Assembly (NCBI RefSeq): GCF_014695385.1 | Contig: NZ_JACJOD010000006.1 | Location: 558,001-622,000, forward strand | DNA: 64,000 bases | From: Trichocoleus sp. FACHB-46 | GTDB taxonomy: Bacteria > Cyanobacteriota > Cyanobacteriia > FACHB-46 | Reading direction: 5' to 3' | Shown here: one piece after another, positions 19,738-27,646 of the stretch | Layout: each line of letters starts with the position of its first letter | Numbering within the stretch: position 1 is the first letter of the stretch | Translations under genes and position numbers: made by a program | Notes under the pieces: generated by a model | The model's input: only the letters and a program-made list of their open reading frames with translations | Told to the model about the DNA's origin: nothing | Database searches by the model: none

Positions 19738-19894
19738 ATGTTTAGAGCTTCCACTCCCCTCCGCCGTAGTTGAAAAGCAGGATGATGGCGATCGCTAAGG
19801 CTGTGCCAATCAAGAGATTGCGTCAATCTTACAAGCTGAACCGCAGAGTGTCGCTAGAATCAGCATTAAATGATCTGTTCCTTCTTCTGGCCCT

Positions 19895-20653
19895 ATGGAC
19901 AGCACAACCCCAGCTATCTTGTTCGAGCAGGTAGAAAAAAGCTTTGGTGACTTAAAAGTTTTACAGGGAGTCAGCGGTGCCGTCCAGCCAGGAGAAGTCG
20001 TTGCCGTGATTGGCCCCTCTGGGTGTGGCAAAAGCACTCTACTCCGCTGCTTCAACCGTCTCGAAACCATCAATAGTGGGCGCTTACTCGTCAACGGCAT
20101 GGATCTATCAGCACCCCGACTGAAAATGCACCAATTGCGCCACCTGCGATCGCAAGTCGGCATGGTCTTCCAACAGTTCAACCTGTTCCCTCACCTCAGC
20201 GTCCTCGAAAACCTCACCCTTGCTCCCCAAAAAGCCCTCGGCAAATCTCGCCCAGAGAGCATAGAACTCGCCCAGACCTACTTAGCCAAAGTTGGTTTAG
20301 CCCACAAAGCCACCGCCTACCCAGACCAACTCTCCGGCGGCCAAAAACAGCGAGTTGCGATTGCCCGTAGCCTCTGTATGAACCCCAAAATCATCCTCTT
20401 CGACGAACCCACCAGCGCCCTCGACCCCGAACTCGTCGGCGAAGTCCTCCAAGTCATGCAACAACTTGCCGAAGACGGCATGACCATGATCGTCGTCACC
20501 CACGAAATGCAATTCGCCCGCGAAGTCGCTCACCGCGTCCTCTTCCTCCACCAAGGCCAAATCGAAGAAACCGGCGCTGCCCGAGAGGTGCTAACTCAAC
20601 CACAGAGCGATCGCCTGAGAGCCTTCTTGAGCCGAATGGGACGAGGAGAGTGA
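19895..20653 (+). CDS. Polar amino acid ABC transporter ATP-binding protein (GlnQ/BgtA type)
   Basis: 252-residue cytoplasmic ATPase of the polar amino acid uptake family. Visible motifs: Walker A GPSGCGKST (40-48), Q-loop QQFNLFPHLSV, signature LSGGQKQRVAIARSL, Walker B IILFDEPTSALD and the switch His in VVTHEMQFAREV. Divergently transcribed from the fused binding protein/permease with a 157-base promoter region between, so the two surely form one transporter. Codon use in the second half is unusually C-rich in third positions compared with the neighbours. Length normal; ATG start. Confidence 0.95.
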   Translation: MDSTTPAILFEQVEKSFGDLKVLQGVSGAVQPGEVVAVIGPSGCGKSTLLRCFNRLETINSGRLLVNGMDLSAPRLKMHQLRHLRSQVGMVFQQFNLFPHLSVLENLTLAPQKALGKSRPESIELAQTYLAKVGLAHKATAYPDQLSGGQKQRVAIARSLCMNPKIILFDEPTSALDPELVGEVLQVMQQLAEDGMTMIVVTHEMQFAREVAHRVLFLHQGQIEETGAAREVLTQPQSDRLRAFLSRMGRGE

Positions 20654-20656
20654 AAA

Positions 20657-20712
20657 GAGGAAGGATGAAAAATGAGGAAGCAGGAGACAGAAGTCAGAAA
20701 TTAGAAAACAGA
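20657..20712. repeat. Purine-rich intergenic tract, left of ispH
   Basis: Nearly all-purine top strand directly after the ABC ATPase stop. It contains GAGGAAGGATGAAAA (20657-20671), which recurs exactly at 22151-22165 on the other side of ispH, and both are followed by a GTCAGAA string. It resembles the short tandem purine repeats common in cyanobacterial intergenic DNA. Confidence 0.45.
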
Positions 20713-20732
20713 AGACAAAAGTGAGCCACCAG

Positions 20733-20811
20733 AGACCCCAGAGTTACCTCTGGAGGGGGTCTGGGGGACGCAGCCGTCCCTCAGCGGGAGTTTGAGGGCA
20801 GGTGCCCTCAA
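20733..20811. terminator. Three consecutive hairpins between convergent genes
   Basis: Between the ABC ATPase (rightward) and ispH (leftward) three stem-loops follow one another: CCAGAG/CTCTGG extended by AGACC/GGTCT (20733-20762), GGGACG/CGTCCC with loop CAGC (20765-20780), and TTGAGGGC/GCCCTCAA with loop AGGT (20792-20811, perfect 8 bp). A weak T-rich stretch follows on the top strand. Likely a bidirectional transcription barrier; it could instead be a copy of an intergenic repeat. Confidence 0.55.
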
Positions 20812-20829
20812 GTCTTGGTTTTGCAATAA

Positions 20830-22038
20830 TTAACTAACCGCAACAGATGCCTTCAGCGAAAAAATCCGCTCAATCACATCCTCCACCACCTTATCCGGCG
20901 TAGAAGCCCCCGAAGTCACCCCAATCACCAACGGCCCATCCGGCAGCCAACCCTCCGCCACCTCAATCTCTTGGTGTAAAGGTTTATGCTCAATGCGATC
21001 GCGCGACAAAATCCGCTCCACACAATCAATGTGATAAGACGGAATGCCCCGCGCCACCGCAATCTCTTGTAAATGAGTTGTGTTGGAAGAATTGTAGCCA
21101 CCGATGACCATCATCAGGTCTACCTGCTCATCCACCAGCTTAAACATGGCATCTTGCCGCTCTTGAGTCGCGTCACAGATGGTATTGAAGCTGAGGAAAT
21201 GCTGATTTAATTCCGCAGGGCCATACTTCTTCAGCATCGTATGCTCAAACATCTTGCCAATCTGCTCAGTTTCACCCTTGAGCATCGTCGTTTGGTTGGC
21301 AATACCAATCCGCTCCAAATCCTTGTCTGGATCAAAGCCCTCCGAACAAGCCTTGCGGAACTTCGCTAAAAACTCCTCGCGATCGCCGCCATGCAAGATG
21401 TAATTGCTCACATACTCAGCCTCAGCCAAGTTCAGCACGACCAAGTAGACACCTGCAAACGAACTCGTTGCGATCGTCTCCTCATGGTTGTATTTGCCAT
21501 GAATAATCGAGGTGTAGGTGCCTTTCTTGTGCTTCTCCACCGTGTTCCACACCTTCGACACCCAAGGACAAGTCGTGTCCACAATGGTGCAGCCTCGCTC
21601 GTTCAGCAATTGCATTTCCTGCACACTGGCCCCAAACGCAGGCAAAATCACCACATCGCCTTGCCCCACGCCAGAAAAATCTTTTTGCCCCTGATTGACT
21701 TCAATAAACTCCACCTGCATTTCCCGCAGACGTTGATTCACTGAAGGGTTATGAATAATTTCGTTCGTAATCCAAATCCGTTCGGTGGGGAAGTGCTGGC
21801 GGGTTTCATAAGCCATTGCCACCGCTCGCTCTACTCCCCAACAAAAGCCAAACGCCTCTGCCAGTCGAATCTTTACATCACCACGCTGTAGCGTATAGTT
21901 GTTGTCTCGGATTAGCTGAATCAAACCGCTCTGGTATTCCGACTCCAAAAGGCTGGCAACTTCGGCTTCATGCCCGAACCCCTTGCGATGATAATTCTCA
22001 GAACTGTTGAGTGATCGTTTGAAGGCTTTAGTATCCAT
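20830..22038 (-). CDS. ispH: 4-hydroxy-3-methylbut-2-enyl diphosphate reductase IspH
   Basis: Last enzyme of the MEP isoprenoid pathway, making IPP and DMAPP with an iron-sulfur cluster. The 402-residue length and N-terminal extension are those of the cyanobacterial/plastid type. Cluster cysteines are visible in [18 protein letters not shown] and NTICDATQ, and the C-terminal motif [10 protein letters not shown] is intact. ATG at 22038. It feeds carotenoid, phytol, quinone and hopanoid synthesis. Its flanks carry a matching pair of purine-rich tracts. Confidence 0.97.
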   Translation of the reverse strand: MDTKAFKRSLNSSENYHRKGFGHEAEVASLLESEYQSGLIQLIRDNNYTLQRGDVKIRLAEAFGFCWGVERAVAMAYETRQHFPTERIWITNEIIHNPSVNQRLREMQVEFIEVNQGQKDFSGVGQGDVVILPAFGASVQEMQLLNERGCTIVDTTCPWVSKVWNTVEKHKKGTYTSIIHGKYNHEETIATSSFAGVYLVVLNLAEAEYVSNYILHGGDREEFLAKFRKACSEGFDPDKDLERIGIANQTTMLKGETEQIGKMFEHTMLKKYGPAELNQHFLSFNTICDATQERQDAMFKLVDEQVDLMMVIGGYNSSNTTHLQEIAVARGIPSYHIDCVERILSRDRIEHKPLHQEIEVAEGWLPDGPLVIGVTSGASTPDKVVEDVIERIFSLKASVAVS

Positions 22039-22130
22039 TCAGCTTTATCCCTGAAGTGATGGCGCTACACCGTTTTTAATTCCCCTTGATCATAGAACGC
22101 GGTGGGAAGGATGCAGGGGTGTTGAGGGGA

Positions 22131-22185
22131 AGTTCTTCGCAAGGAGGAGGGAGGAAGGATGAAAAGGGGAGTCGGGAGTCAGAAT
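22131..22185. repeat. Purine-rich intergenic tract, right of ispH
   Basis: Lies between the start of ispH and the stop of the SGNH hydrolase gene. It shares 15 identical bases (22151-22165) with the tract left of ispH and includes GGAGTC and GTCAGAA strings. Probably a short tandem-type cyanobacterial repeat; it contains no gene. Confidence 0.4.
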
Positions 22186-22191
22186 ATAAAG

Positions 22192-23034
22192 TTAGGGTTG
22201 GGCGGCTACGGGTTCTAGTTCCATTTGGCGGAAGAGTTGCAAGGCCGATCGCCAGACTAAGTAACCTTGAGAACTTAAGTGCAAACCATCGGTCGTGAAT
22301 TCAGACCGTAAATTGCCTTGGGCATCTGTAAACAGCGGATGTAAGTCGAGAAAATGCACCCCTGACTCCTCAGCGATCTCCTTTAGCTCCTGATTTAGCT
22401 CCCGAATGCGATCGTTGGAAATCGCCTTCAGACGGTCTTTACCTTGCCAGGTGGCGCGATCGCCTGCGTGCGGCAATATAGACTGCAAGACAATTTGGGC
22501 TTGGGGATGCACCTGTTGTAAGTCGTAAATAATCTGCCGCTGATTTTCGAGTAATTCGGCATCGCCAACCCCTCGAATCAGGTCATTAATGCCAATGAGA
22601 ACAAAAATAGTTTCTGGCTGAGCTTCATCAAATAACTCTAGACGGCGGAGTAGCCCAGCGGAGGTCTCTCCAGAAATACCTTGGTTGAGCCAGTTTTGCT
22701 GAGCTGGCAACAAATCGGGTGGAAACCAGAGGCTCAAAGAATCTCCAGCCAGAATATTCAGGCGCTTGGGGTGGTCTGCTGCTGCCGCATTAGCCTCTTG
22801 TTGCAAGAGAGCCAGCCATTGCTCATAGGTGAGTTGATGACGCGCTCCTAACTCTGGCGGTGCAGAAGCCGTGGGACGCGGTGGCTGGCTTTGGGTTGCA
22901 GCAGCACTAGCTTTCGCCAGCGACGGCAAGCGGTGGCCTCGAAGCAGCAGCAGCACAGTCAATAGCAGAAGGCTATTCGCTGCGAGTGACAACAAGGCCC
23001 AAGCAGGAACGATTTTTCGAGAGCGAGTAGGCAC
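22192..23034 (-). CDS. SGNH/GDSL-family hydrolase, membrane-anchored
   Basis: 280-residue esterase/lipase-like protein. A single hydrophobic helix near residues 8-28 is followed by a Pro/Ala linker to about residue 60. The SGNH blocks are all present: block I AGDSLSLWF (Ser), block II NQGISGETS (Gly), block III IFVLIGINDL (Asn) and block V DGLHLSSQGY (Asp, His). The N-terminal helix looks like a signal anchor, so the enzyme should work on the outer side of the membrane, on acyl or acetyl esters of lipid or glycan. The start is GTG 23034 without a good ribosome site. Confidence 0.9.
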   Translation of the reverse strand: MPTRSRKIVPAWALLSLAANSLLLLTVLLLLRGHRLPSLAKASAAATQSQPPRPTASAPPELGARHQLTYEQWLALLQQEANAAAADHPKRLNILAGDSLSLWFPPDLLPAQQNWLNQGISGETSAGLLRRLELFDEAQPETIFVLIGINDLIRGVGDAELLENQRQIIYDLQQVHPQAQIVLQSILPHAGDRATWQGKDRLKAISNDRIRELNQELKEIAEESGVHFLDLHPLFTDAQGNLRSEFTTDGLHLSSQGYLVWRSALQLFRQMELEPVAAQP

Positions 23035-23103
23035 TGAAGCAAACTCAACGTCGTTTTGAATCAGATTGTAGTCGCAATCTGGTATTCGTCCAAAAAATTG
23101 GGA

Positions 23104-24507
23104 CTACTCCCTGTTGTAGCTGAGTCCAGAGGCAAATTCTTGGCCGTAGCCTTCTTCCCCATGTTCATTGACGTCCAAACCTTGGTCTTCCACTACAGGC
23201 TTAACCCGTAGATCCATGACCAAGCTGAGGAGTTTCAAGATCACAAAGGTACCGACTCCCGCAAAGATGTAGGTGACGACCACTCCCACAATCTGCTCCC
23301 ACAACTGAACAGGATTGCCGAAGAACAAGCCATTGTCACCCAGTTCGTTAACGGCTTTAGTAGCAAAGAAGCCTGTCAGAATTGCTCCAATGGTGCCACC
23401 TAAACCGTGGATGGGGAAAGTGTCTAAGGAGTCGTCGAACTGAAGCTTGGCGCGGAGGCTAACCGCGAAGAAGCAGCAAACAGCAGTAATGGAACCAATC
23501 AAAAGTGCACCGATGGGAGTAACAAACCCTGCTGCTGGAGTTACACCGACTAAACCTGCCAAGAAACCACTAGCGATACCAATGGCAGTCGGTTTGCCAC
23601 GGAGTAGCCATTCGATAATCACCCAAGTCAGTCCACCAGCGGCGCTGGAGACCATCGTTGCCACAAAAGCGACCGTTGCTAAAGCACCAGCACCTAGGGC
23701 GCTACCCGCATTGAACCCAAACCAACCGAACCACAGTAGACCAATACCTAGCAGCACGTAGGGCACGTTGTGAGGAGCGGCAGGCTGCACAGGGTAAGTT
23801 TTCCGAGGACCGAGCACCCAAACCGCGACAAGCGCAGAGACACCAGAGCTGATGTGGACGACCGTGCCACCAGCGAAGTCAAGTGCTCCCATCGCACCAA
23901 TCCAACCCTTACCCCAGACCCAGTGAGCGAGGGGCGAGTAGATCAGGGTAGACCACAGCGTCACGAACCAGAAGTAAGCTTTGAAGCTCATCCGCTCCAC
24001 GATCGCGCCTGAAATCAGGGCTGGCGTGATGATGGCGAACATCATCTGGTAGGCCATGAAGAGTTGGTGCGGAATGGTTGTCGCATAGCCCACAGGGTCG
24101 GGGTCCGTGCCAACGCCGTTCAAAAATAGCCAATTCAGGCTACCAATGATGGGATTTGCTGTAAATGCAGGCTCAGCTCCAGGGGTGATGGAGGTAGGAG
24201 CAAAGGCAAGGCTGTAGCCCCACAATACCCAGGTGACGCCGACAACGCCCATGAGGATCAAGCTCATCATCATGGTGTTGAGCACGTTGCGCGATCGCAC
24301 CAATCCTCCGTAGAAGAAGGCTAAGCCTGGAGTCATCAATAATACTAATGCTGACGAAACGAGCACGAAGGCTGTGTCGCCTGTATCAATCGGATTTGCG
24401 TCCACTTCCTGGGCTAGAGCCGTTCCCATTAAGGGACCACTCAGAAGCCACAGAGCGATCGCTCCGATCATCAAACCTTTCTTCAACACTTGTGTTAGCC
24501 CTTCCAC
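23104..24507 (-). CDS. amt: Ammonium transporter, Amt family (copy 1)
   Basis: Trimeric channel taking up ammonium. The 467-residue product has an N-terminal signal-like segment ending near AQEVDAN, then eleven membrane helices with hallmarks GLAFFYGGLVRSRNVLNTMM and DFAGGTVVHISSG; the conserved pore His residues are in GTVVHIS and FPIHGLGGTIGA. Start: GTG 24507 gives a basic N-terminus suited to a signal peptide but has no ribosome site; ATG 24471 has GAAAGG four bases before it and is the main alternative. An NtcA-type site lies upstream. Paralogue of the next gene on the same strand. Confidence 0.95.
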   Translation of the reverse strand: MEGLTQVLKKGLMIGAIALWLLSGPLMGTALAQEVDANPIDTGDTAFVLVSSALVLLMTPGLAFFYGGLVRSRNVLNTMMMSLILMGVVGVTWVLWGYSLAFAPTSITPGAEPAFTANPIIGSLNWLFLNGVGTDPDPVGYATTIPHQLFMAYQMMFAIITPALISGAIVERMSFKAYFWFVTLWSTLIYSPLAHWVWGKGWIGAMGALDFAGGTVVHISSGVSALVAVWVLGPRKTYPVQPAAPHNVPYVLLGIGLLWFGWFGFNAGSALGAGALATVAFVATMVSSAAGGLTWVIIEWLLRGKPTAIGIASGFLAGLVGVTPAAGFVTPIGALLIGSITAVCCFFAVSLRAKLQFDDSLDTFPIHGLGGTIGAILTGFFATKAVNELGDNGLFFGNPVQLWEQIVGVVVTYIFAGVGTFVILKLLSLVMDLRVKPVVEDQGLDVNEHGEEGYGQEFASGLSYNRE

Positions 24508-24524
24508 GTCAAGAGAAATGAATT

Positions 24525-24569
24525 TGATTGCACCAATTTTTGATGAGTTGATTCTGTATCAAGATATAC
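24525..24569 (-). promoter_or_regulatory. Promoter block of amt copy 1 with an NtcA-type site
   Basis: GTA-N8-TAC at 24556-24569 fits the NtcA consensus exactly. It is followed (leftward) by a block ending TTGGTGCAATCA that is repeated upstream of amt copy 2. Of the 36 positions in the common part, 28 lie in identical strings (15, 4 and 9 bases). NtcA is the cyanobacterial nitrogen regulator and typically activates amt genes under nitrogen limitation. No convincing -10 element is seen. Confidence 0.65.
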
Positions 24570-24710
24570 AAAAATCTTCTACGGCAAATAACTAGTGAAA
24601 ATTCAGTAGCAATTTATATCGTGGTGACAATTTACTCCTGACATTCAAAAGCTGTCCACCTCTGTTTCTTGAAGATCGCGAGCGCAGTATTTTTCATCAA
24701 GAGAACTCCA

Positions 24711-24750
24711 TAGAAAAGAGCTGCTAAGGCTCACCTTTAGCAGCTCTAAG
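24711..24750 (-). terminator. Rho-independent terminator of amt copy 2
   Basis: On the bottom strand AGAGCTGCTAA and TTAGCAGCTCT form an 11-bp perfect stem, extended by two further pairs around a GTGA-type loop (24717-24746), followed by TTTTCT. It lies about 75 bases after the stop of the amt gene at 24821. Confidence 0.85.
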
Positions 24751-24820
24751 CTCTTGACCAGAAGGTATAACTAAGCTGATTTAGCAACCGATAGGTTAGC
24801 TAAATTTAGAAAACTCAATC

Positions 24821-26377
24821 TCAGCGAATGGTGCTACCAGTCATGCCGCCTGCATCTTTGAGGAATCCACTGTACGCTTCCATACCGTGCTCACCAATAT
24901 CCAGACCCTTGAGTTCTTCTTCTGGCGAGACGCGAATGCCTAAGGTTGCCTTGAGGGCGAACCAGAAGATAGCGGAGAGAATTCCGATAGTCAAAGCAAT
25001 AGCCGCGGTGCCTAAGAGTTGCAGGCCTAGTTGATTCAGCCCGCCGCCCAGTAAGAAACCTGTGCTAGGACCAGCAGTGTAGAGGATATCTTGACCCACT
25101 TTGACGTTAGGACCAACGGCAAACAGACCGACGGCGATCGTGCCCCAAACGCCATTAACTAAGTGAACCGAGATTGCGCCTACAGGGTCATCAATTTTTA
25201 GACGGTCGATCCAGAGAACGGCAAAGACAACCATCACTCCACCGATCGTGCCAATGATGGCAGATGCCCAAACTGGGACGAAGGCACAGGAGGCTGTGAC
25301 CGCAACTAATCCTGCTAGGATGCCGTTGATCACCATTGAGAGATCAGGCTTGCCTAAGATGATCCAGGCGGTGATGGTCGCAGCCAAACCACCAAAGGCA
25401 GCAGCAAGATTGGTGGTCATGGCAATGTGACCGATTTGCCAAGTGATGCTCATGGTGGAGCCTGGGTTAAAGCCAAACCAGCCTAGCCAGAGAATTAAAC
25501 AACCCAGGGTGGCGATCGCAATATTGTGTCCTGGCATGGCATTGGAACTGCCATCTTCGTTGTACTTGCCAATGCGGGGTCCCAAGATCGCCGCACCCAG
25601 CAGTGCAGCCCAACCACCCACAGCATGAACTACCGTTGAGCCTGCGAAGTCCCAGAAACCGAGGTCGGCGAGCCAGCCACCGCCCCAAATCCAGTGTCCT
25701 GTCAGTGGGTAAGCAACGCCGACTAGCAACAAGCTGAAGATTAGAAAATCAACAAACTTGATTCGTTCTGCCACCGCACCGGAAACGATGGTCGCAGCAG
25801 TACCCGCAAAGGCAAGTTGGAAGAAGAACTTTGCCAGCAGCGGGACACCTGCCCAGTTCAGTGAACCATAGGCTCCTTGGTAGGCATCCAGGGTGGCTGG
25901 GCTGTTGTCAACACCAGAGAGGAAAAAGACGCCATCGGTACCAATAAACTCGCTACCACCGCCAAACATCAAGCCGAAGCCCGCGACCCAAAAAGCAATG
26001 GTAGACATAGCGAAAACGATTAAGTTTTTAGCCAAAACGTTAACCGCATTTTTCTGGCGACAGAAGCCAGTTTCTAGCATGCAGAAGCCAGCATTCATAA
26101 AGAACACCAGCATTGCGGCTACCATTACCCACATGGTGTCTAAGCCCACTTTTAGGTCAGACGTCGCCTTAGCTACATCTGTCAAGTTAGGAGCGGTTTG
26201 AGCGACACCCGCGTAGCCCCAAGCCAGCACGATGACGAGGGCTAAAGGAATGCAGGCTTGCCAGCTTGGTGAGAGCATTTTGGCGTACCAGTTGGGAGAA
26301 AACCACTTGGCCGCTTTCGGTAAGGACAGCTGTCTATGTCTGCCCCGCGACTTCTTGGTGAGCATTAGTTTTGACAT
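24821..26377 (-). CDS. amt: Ammonium transporter, Amt family (copy 2)
   Basis: 518 residues from ATG 26377; an in-frame GTG at 26422 would add 15 residues without better support. A long, basic N-terminal stretch (about 40 residues) precedes a signal-like helix ending near GVAQTAPN, then the eleven Amt helices (MLVFFMNAGFCMLETGFC, DFAGSTVVHAVGGWAAL). The pore His pair is in VVHAVGG and SVHLVNG. It belongs to a different Amt subgroup from copy 1, starting from MWVMVAAMLVFFMNAG. Its leader is long, with a conserved promoter block about 187 bases upstream, and it has its own terminator, so it is monocistronic. Confidence 0.95.
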   Translation of the reverse strand: MSKLMLTKKSRGRHRQLSLPKAAKWFSPNWYAKMLSPSWQACIPLALVIVLAWGYAGVAQTAPNLTDVAKATSDLKVGLDTMWVMVAAMLVFFMNAGFCMLETGFCRQKNAVNVLAKNLIVFAMSTIAFWVAGFGLMFGGGSEFIGTDGVFFLSGVDNSPATLDAYQGAYGSLNWAGVPLLAKFFFQLAFAGTAATIVSGAVAERIKFVDFLIFSLLLVGVAYPLTGHWIWGGGWLADLGFWDFAGSTVVHAVGGWAALLGAAILGPRIGKYNEDGSSNAMPGHNIAIATLGCLILWLGWFGFNPGSTMSITWQIGHIAMTTNLAAAFGGLAATITAWIILGKPDLSMVINGILAGLVAVTASCAFVPVWASAIIGTIGGVMVVFAVLWIDRLKIDDPVGAISVHLVNGVWGTIAVGLFAVGPNVKVGQDILYTAGPSTGFLLGGGLNQLGLQLLGTAAIALTIGILSAIFWFALKATLGIRVSPEEELKGLDIGEHGMEAYSGFLKDAGGMTGSTIR

Positions 26378-26563
26378 TGCCAGTGAATGATTCCTTTGTG
26401 AACTAAGGCAGTGAACTCGCACAGAAAACTACAGCCTGACTGCAAGCAAAGCCACCCTCAACTTTGCTACGAGCAGACTGCTAGAAATAATCGACAATTG
26501 CGCCACTCCGAGAGCCGAACGCCTAACTAGAAAGACTTAAAGATCTTGGTTAGCAAGTAAAAA

Positions 26564-26608
26564 TGATTGCACCAATTTCAGGGCAGTTCGTTCTGTATCC
26601 CTTGTAAC
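26564..26608 (-). promoter_or_regulatory. Promoter block of amt copy 2 with a relaxed NtcA-type site
   Basis: Shares TGATTGCACCAATTT, AGTT and TTCTGTATC (top strand) in the same spacing with the block at 24525-24569. The NtcA-like element at 26595-26608 reads GTT-N8-TAC on the coding strand, matching the relaxed GTN10AC form but not the full palindrome. It lies about 187 bases before the chosen start, unlike copy 1. Confidence 0.55.
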
Positions 26609-26737
26609 AATTTCGTACTTGGTTCACCTTTTGGGGTGGTTAATTTTGCAGTTAAGCTCTCTACAGGCGATCGCACTGATTCAGACTGCTTGTTTCAGCT
26701 AAGCCAAAACTATAAATCTAGGAATTCGCTGAGACAG

Positions 26738-26766
26738 TTGACAAAATGCTAGATTATCAATACATT
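26738..26766 (+). promoter_or_regulatory. Sigma-70-type promoter upstream of the candidate small RNA
   Basis: TTGACA (26738-26743), a 17-base spacer and TACATT (26761-26766) make a good vegetative promoter pointing right. The predicted start is near 26773. A perfect GTA-N8-TAC motif (26768-26781) overlaps that start, which would fit repression rather than activation by NtcA, if it is used at all. Confidence 0.55.
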
Positions 26767-26772
26767 TGTACT

Positions 26773-26834
26773 AAGTGTTACCTCATCACTCCTTTAGGAG
26801 CTGGCCCCCAACGACCTCTGGGGGCTATTTTTTT
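26773..26834 (+). ncRNA. Candidate small RNA or transcription attenuator, about 60 nt
   Basis: From the predicted start near 26773 a transcript would contain a small hairpin CTCC-TTTA-GGAG (26789-26800) and then a strong terminator: GCCCCCA (26804-26810) with TGGGGGC (26819-26825), followed by TATTTTTTT. No protein gene ends here on this strand, so the terminator must stop either a free small RNA or a leader transcript of the MarR gene 85 bases downstream. The single-stranded part has CUCCUUU, the same as the end of 16S rRNA. I cannot assign a known cyanobacterial RNA family. Confidence 0.5.
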
Positions 26835-26918
26835 AGAGATATGTGCTGCTGAATACTCAAAATAGAACTCACTCCATTAAAATAGTAAGCGTGCTAAGTA
26901 ATGCCACTTGGAGCTGCA

Positions 26919-27386
26919 ATGACCTCTTCCCCTGCCAAGCAAAAGTTACCTAAGGAATGGCAGGAAGTATTGGCTCCCCACGGCTTGGGTTATCGCATCA
27001 AGCTACTCTCTCAGCTCTTGAGCCGTAAGTTTCAAGAACGCCTAGAACCTCTGGGACTGACTCCCTTTCACTGGGTAGTGCTGTGTTGTCTTTGGGAAGA
27101 AGATGGCTTGGCAACTTCCAGCATCAGCGAGAAACTGCAACAAGTGGGTGGAACTTTAACTGGCGTTCTAGACCGCATGGAAGAGCGAGGGCTAATCCGG
27201 CGAGAACGAGACTCTCAGGATCGGCGAATCTGGCGAATTTGGTTGACAGATGCAGGCAAACAGTTGCATGAAGTGTTGCCTCCGATCGCAGTGGAAATTC
27301 GCGACAGTGCCTTGGTTGGAATTTCGTCATCAGAGCGCCAGCAGTTCTCAGACTTACTGGACCAAATGATTGCCAATATTTCCTAG
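26919..27386 (+). CDS. MarR-family transcriptional regulator
   Basis: 155-residue winged-helix regulator. The pattern LTPFHWVVLCCLWEEDGLA, the recognition helix region GGTLTGVLDRMEERGLI and the wing RRERDSQDRRIWRIWLTDAG are typical MarR features, with helices at both ends for dimerisation. ATG 26919 is chosen because GGAG sits seven bases upstream; an in-frame ATG at 26901 has none. MarR proteins usually respond to phenolic or lipophilic compounds and often control a nearby exporter; the MFS gene 260 bases downstream in the same direction is a plausible target. Confidence 0.92.
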   Translation: MTSSPAKQKLPKEWQEVLAPHGLGYRIKLLSQLLSRKFQERLEPLGLTPFHWVVLCCLWEEDGLATSSISEKLQQVGGTLTGVLDRMEERGLIRRERDSQDRRIWRIWLTDAGKQLHEVLPPIAVEIRDSALVGISSSERQQFSDLLDQMIANIS

Positions 27387-27646
27387 ATAATGAATATTTT
27401 CTAGATAAAACAATGGGCTGAGTGCCAGGACCTCTACCAAATTGGTCCAACAGATTCTGGTCAAAGTTAGATTCAATTCACGCAGCATTTCAGGATATGA
27501 GTCTTGTTTGTGATTGGAAGTCTGTTGAAGCGACGGTTGATTTCCACTTGAGTTTGCTGTGAACTGGGCTGTAGGTAGAGTTCTGGCGAACAACCAGTTA
27601 GTAGCTTGAGTAAAGCAGTCAGCGTTAGAGACTAGGACAATCAAGC

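Larger units (their letters stand above)
24508..24820. other. Gap between the two amt genes
   Basis: About 310 bases holding the amt copy 1 promoter block (24525-24569) on the right side of that gene and the terminator of amt copy 2 (about 24711-24746). No gene is seen. Confidence 0.6.
26378..26918. other. Gap between amt copy 2 and the MarR gene
   Basis: About 540 bases. The left part holds the amt copy 2 leader and promoter block (26564-26608). The right part holds a rightward promoter, a small hairpin and a strong terminator (26738-26834), described separately as a candidate small RNA. A 39-codon frame at 26746-26865 runs through the terminator and is not called as a gene. Confidence 0.6.

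Noticed and set aside
26746-26865. 39-codon frame starting MLDYQYICTKC
   Set aside because: It runs through the terminator stem and T-run and lacks a ribosome site; a non-coding reading explains the segment better, although a small leader peptide is not excluded.
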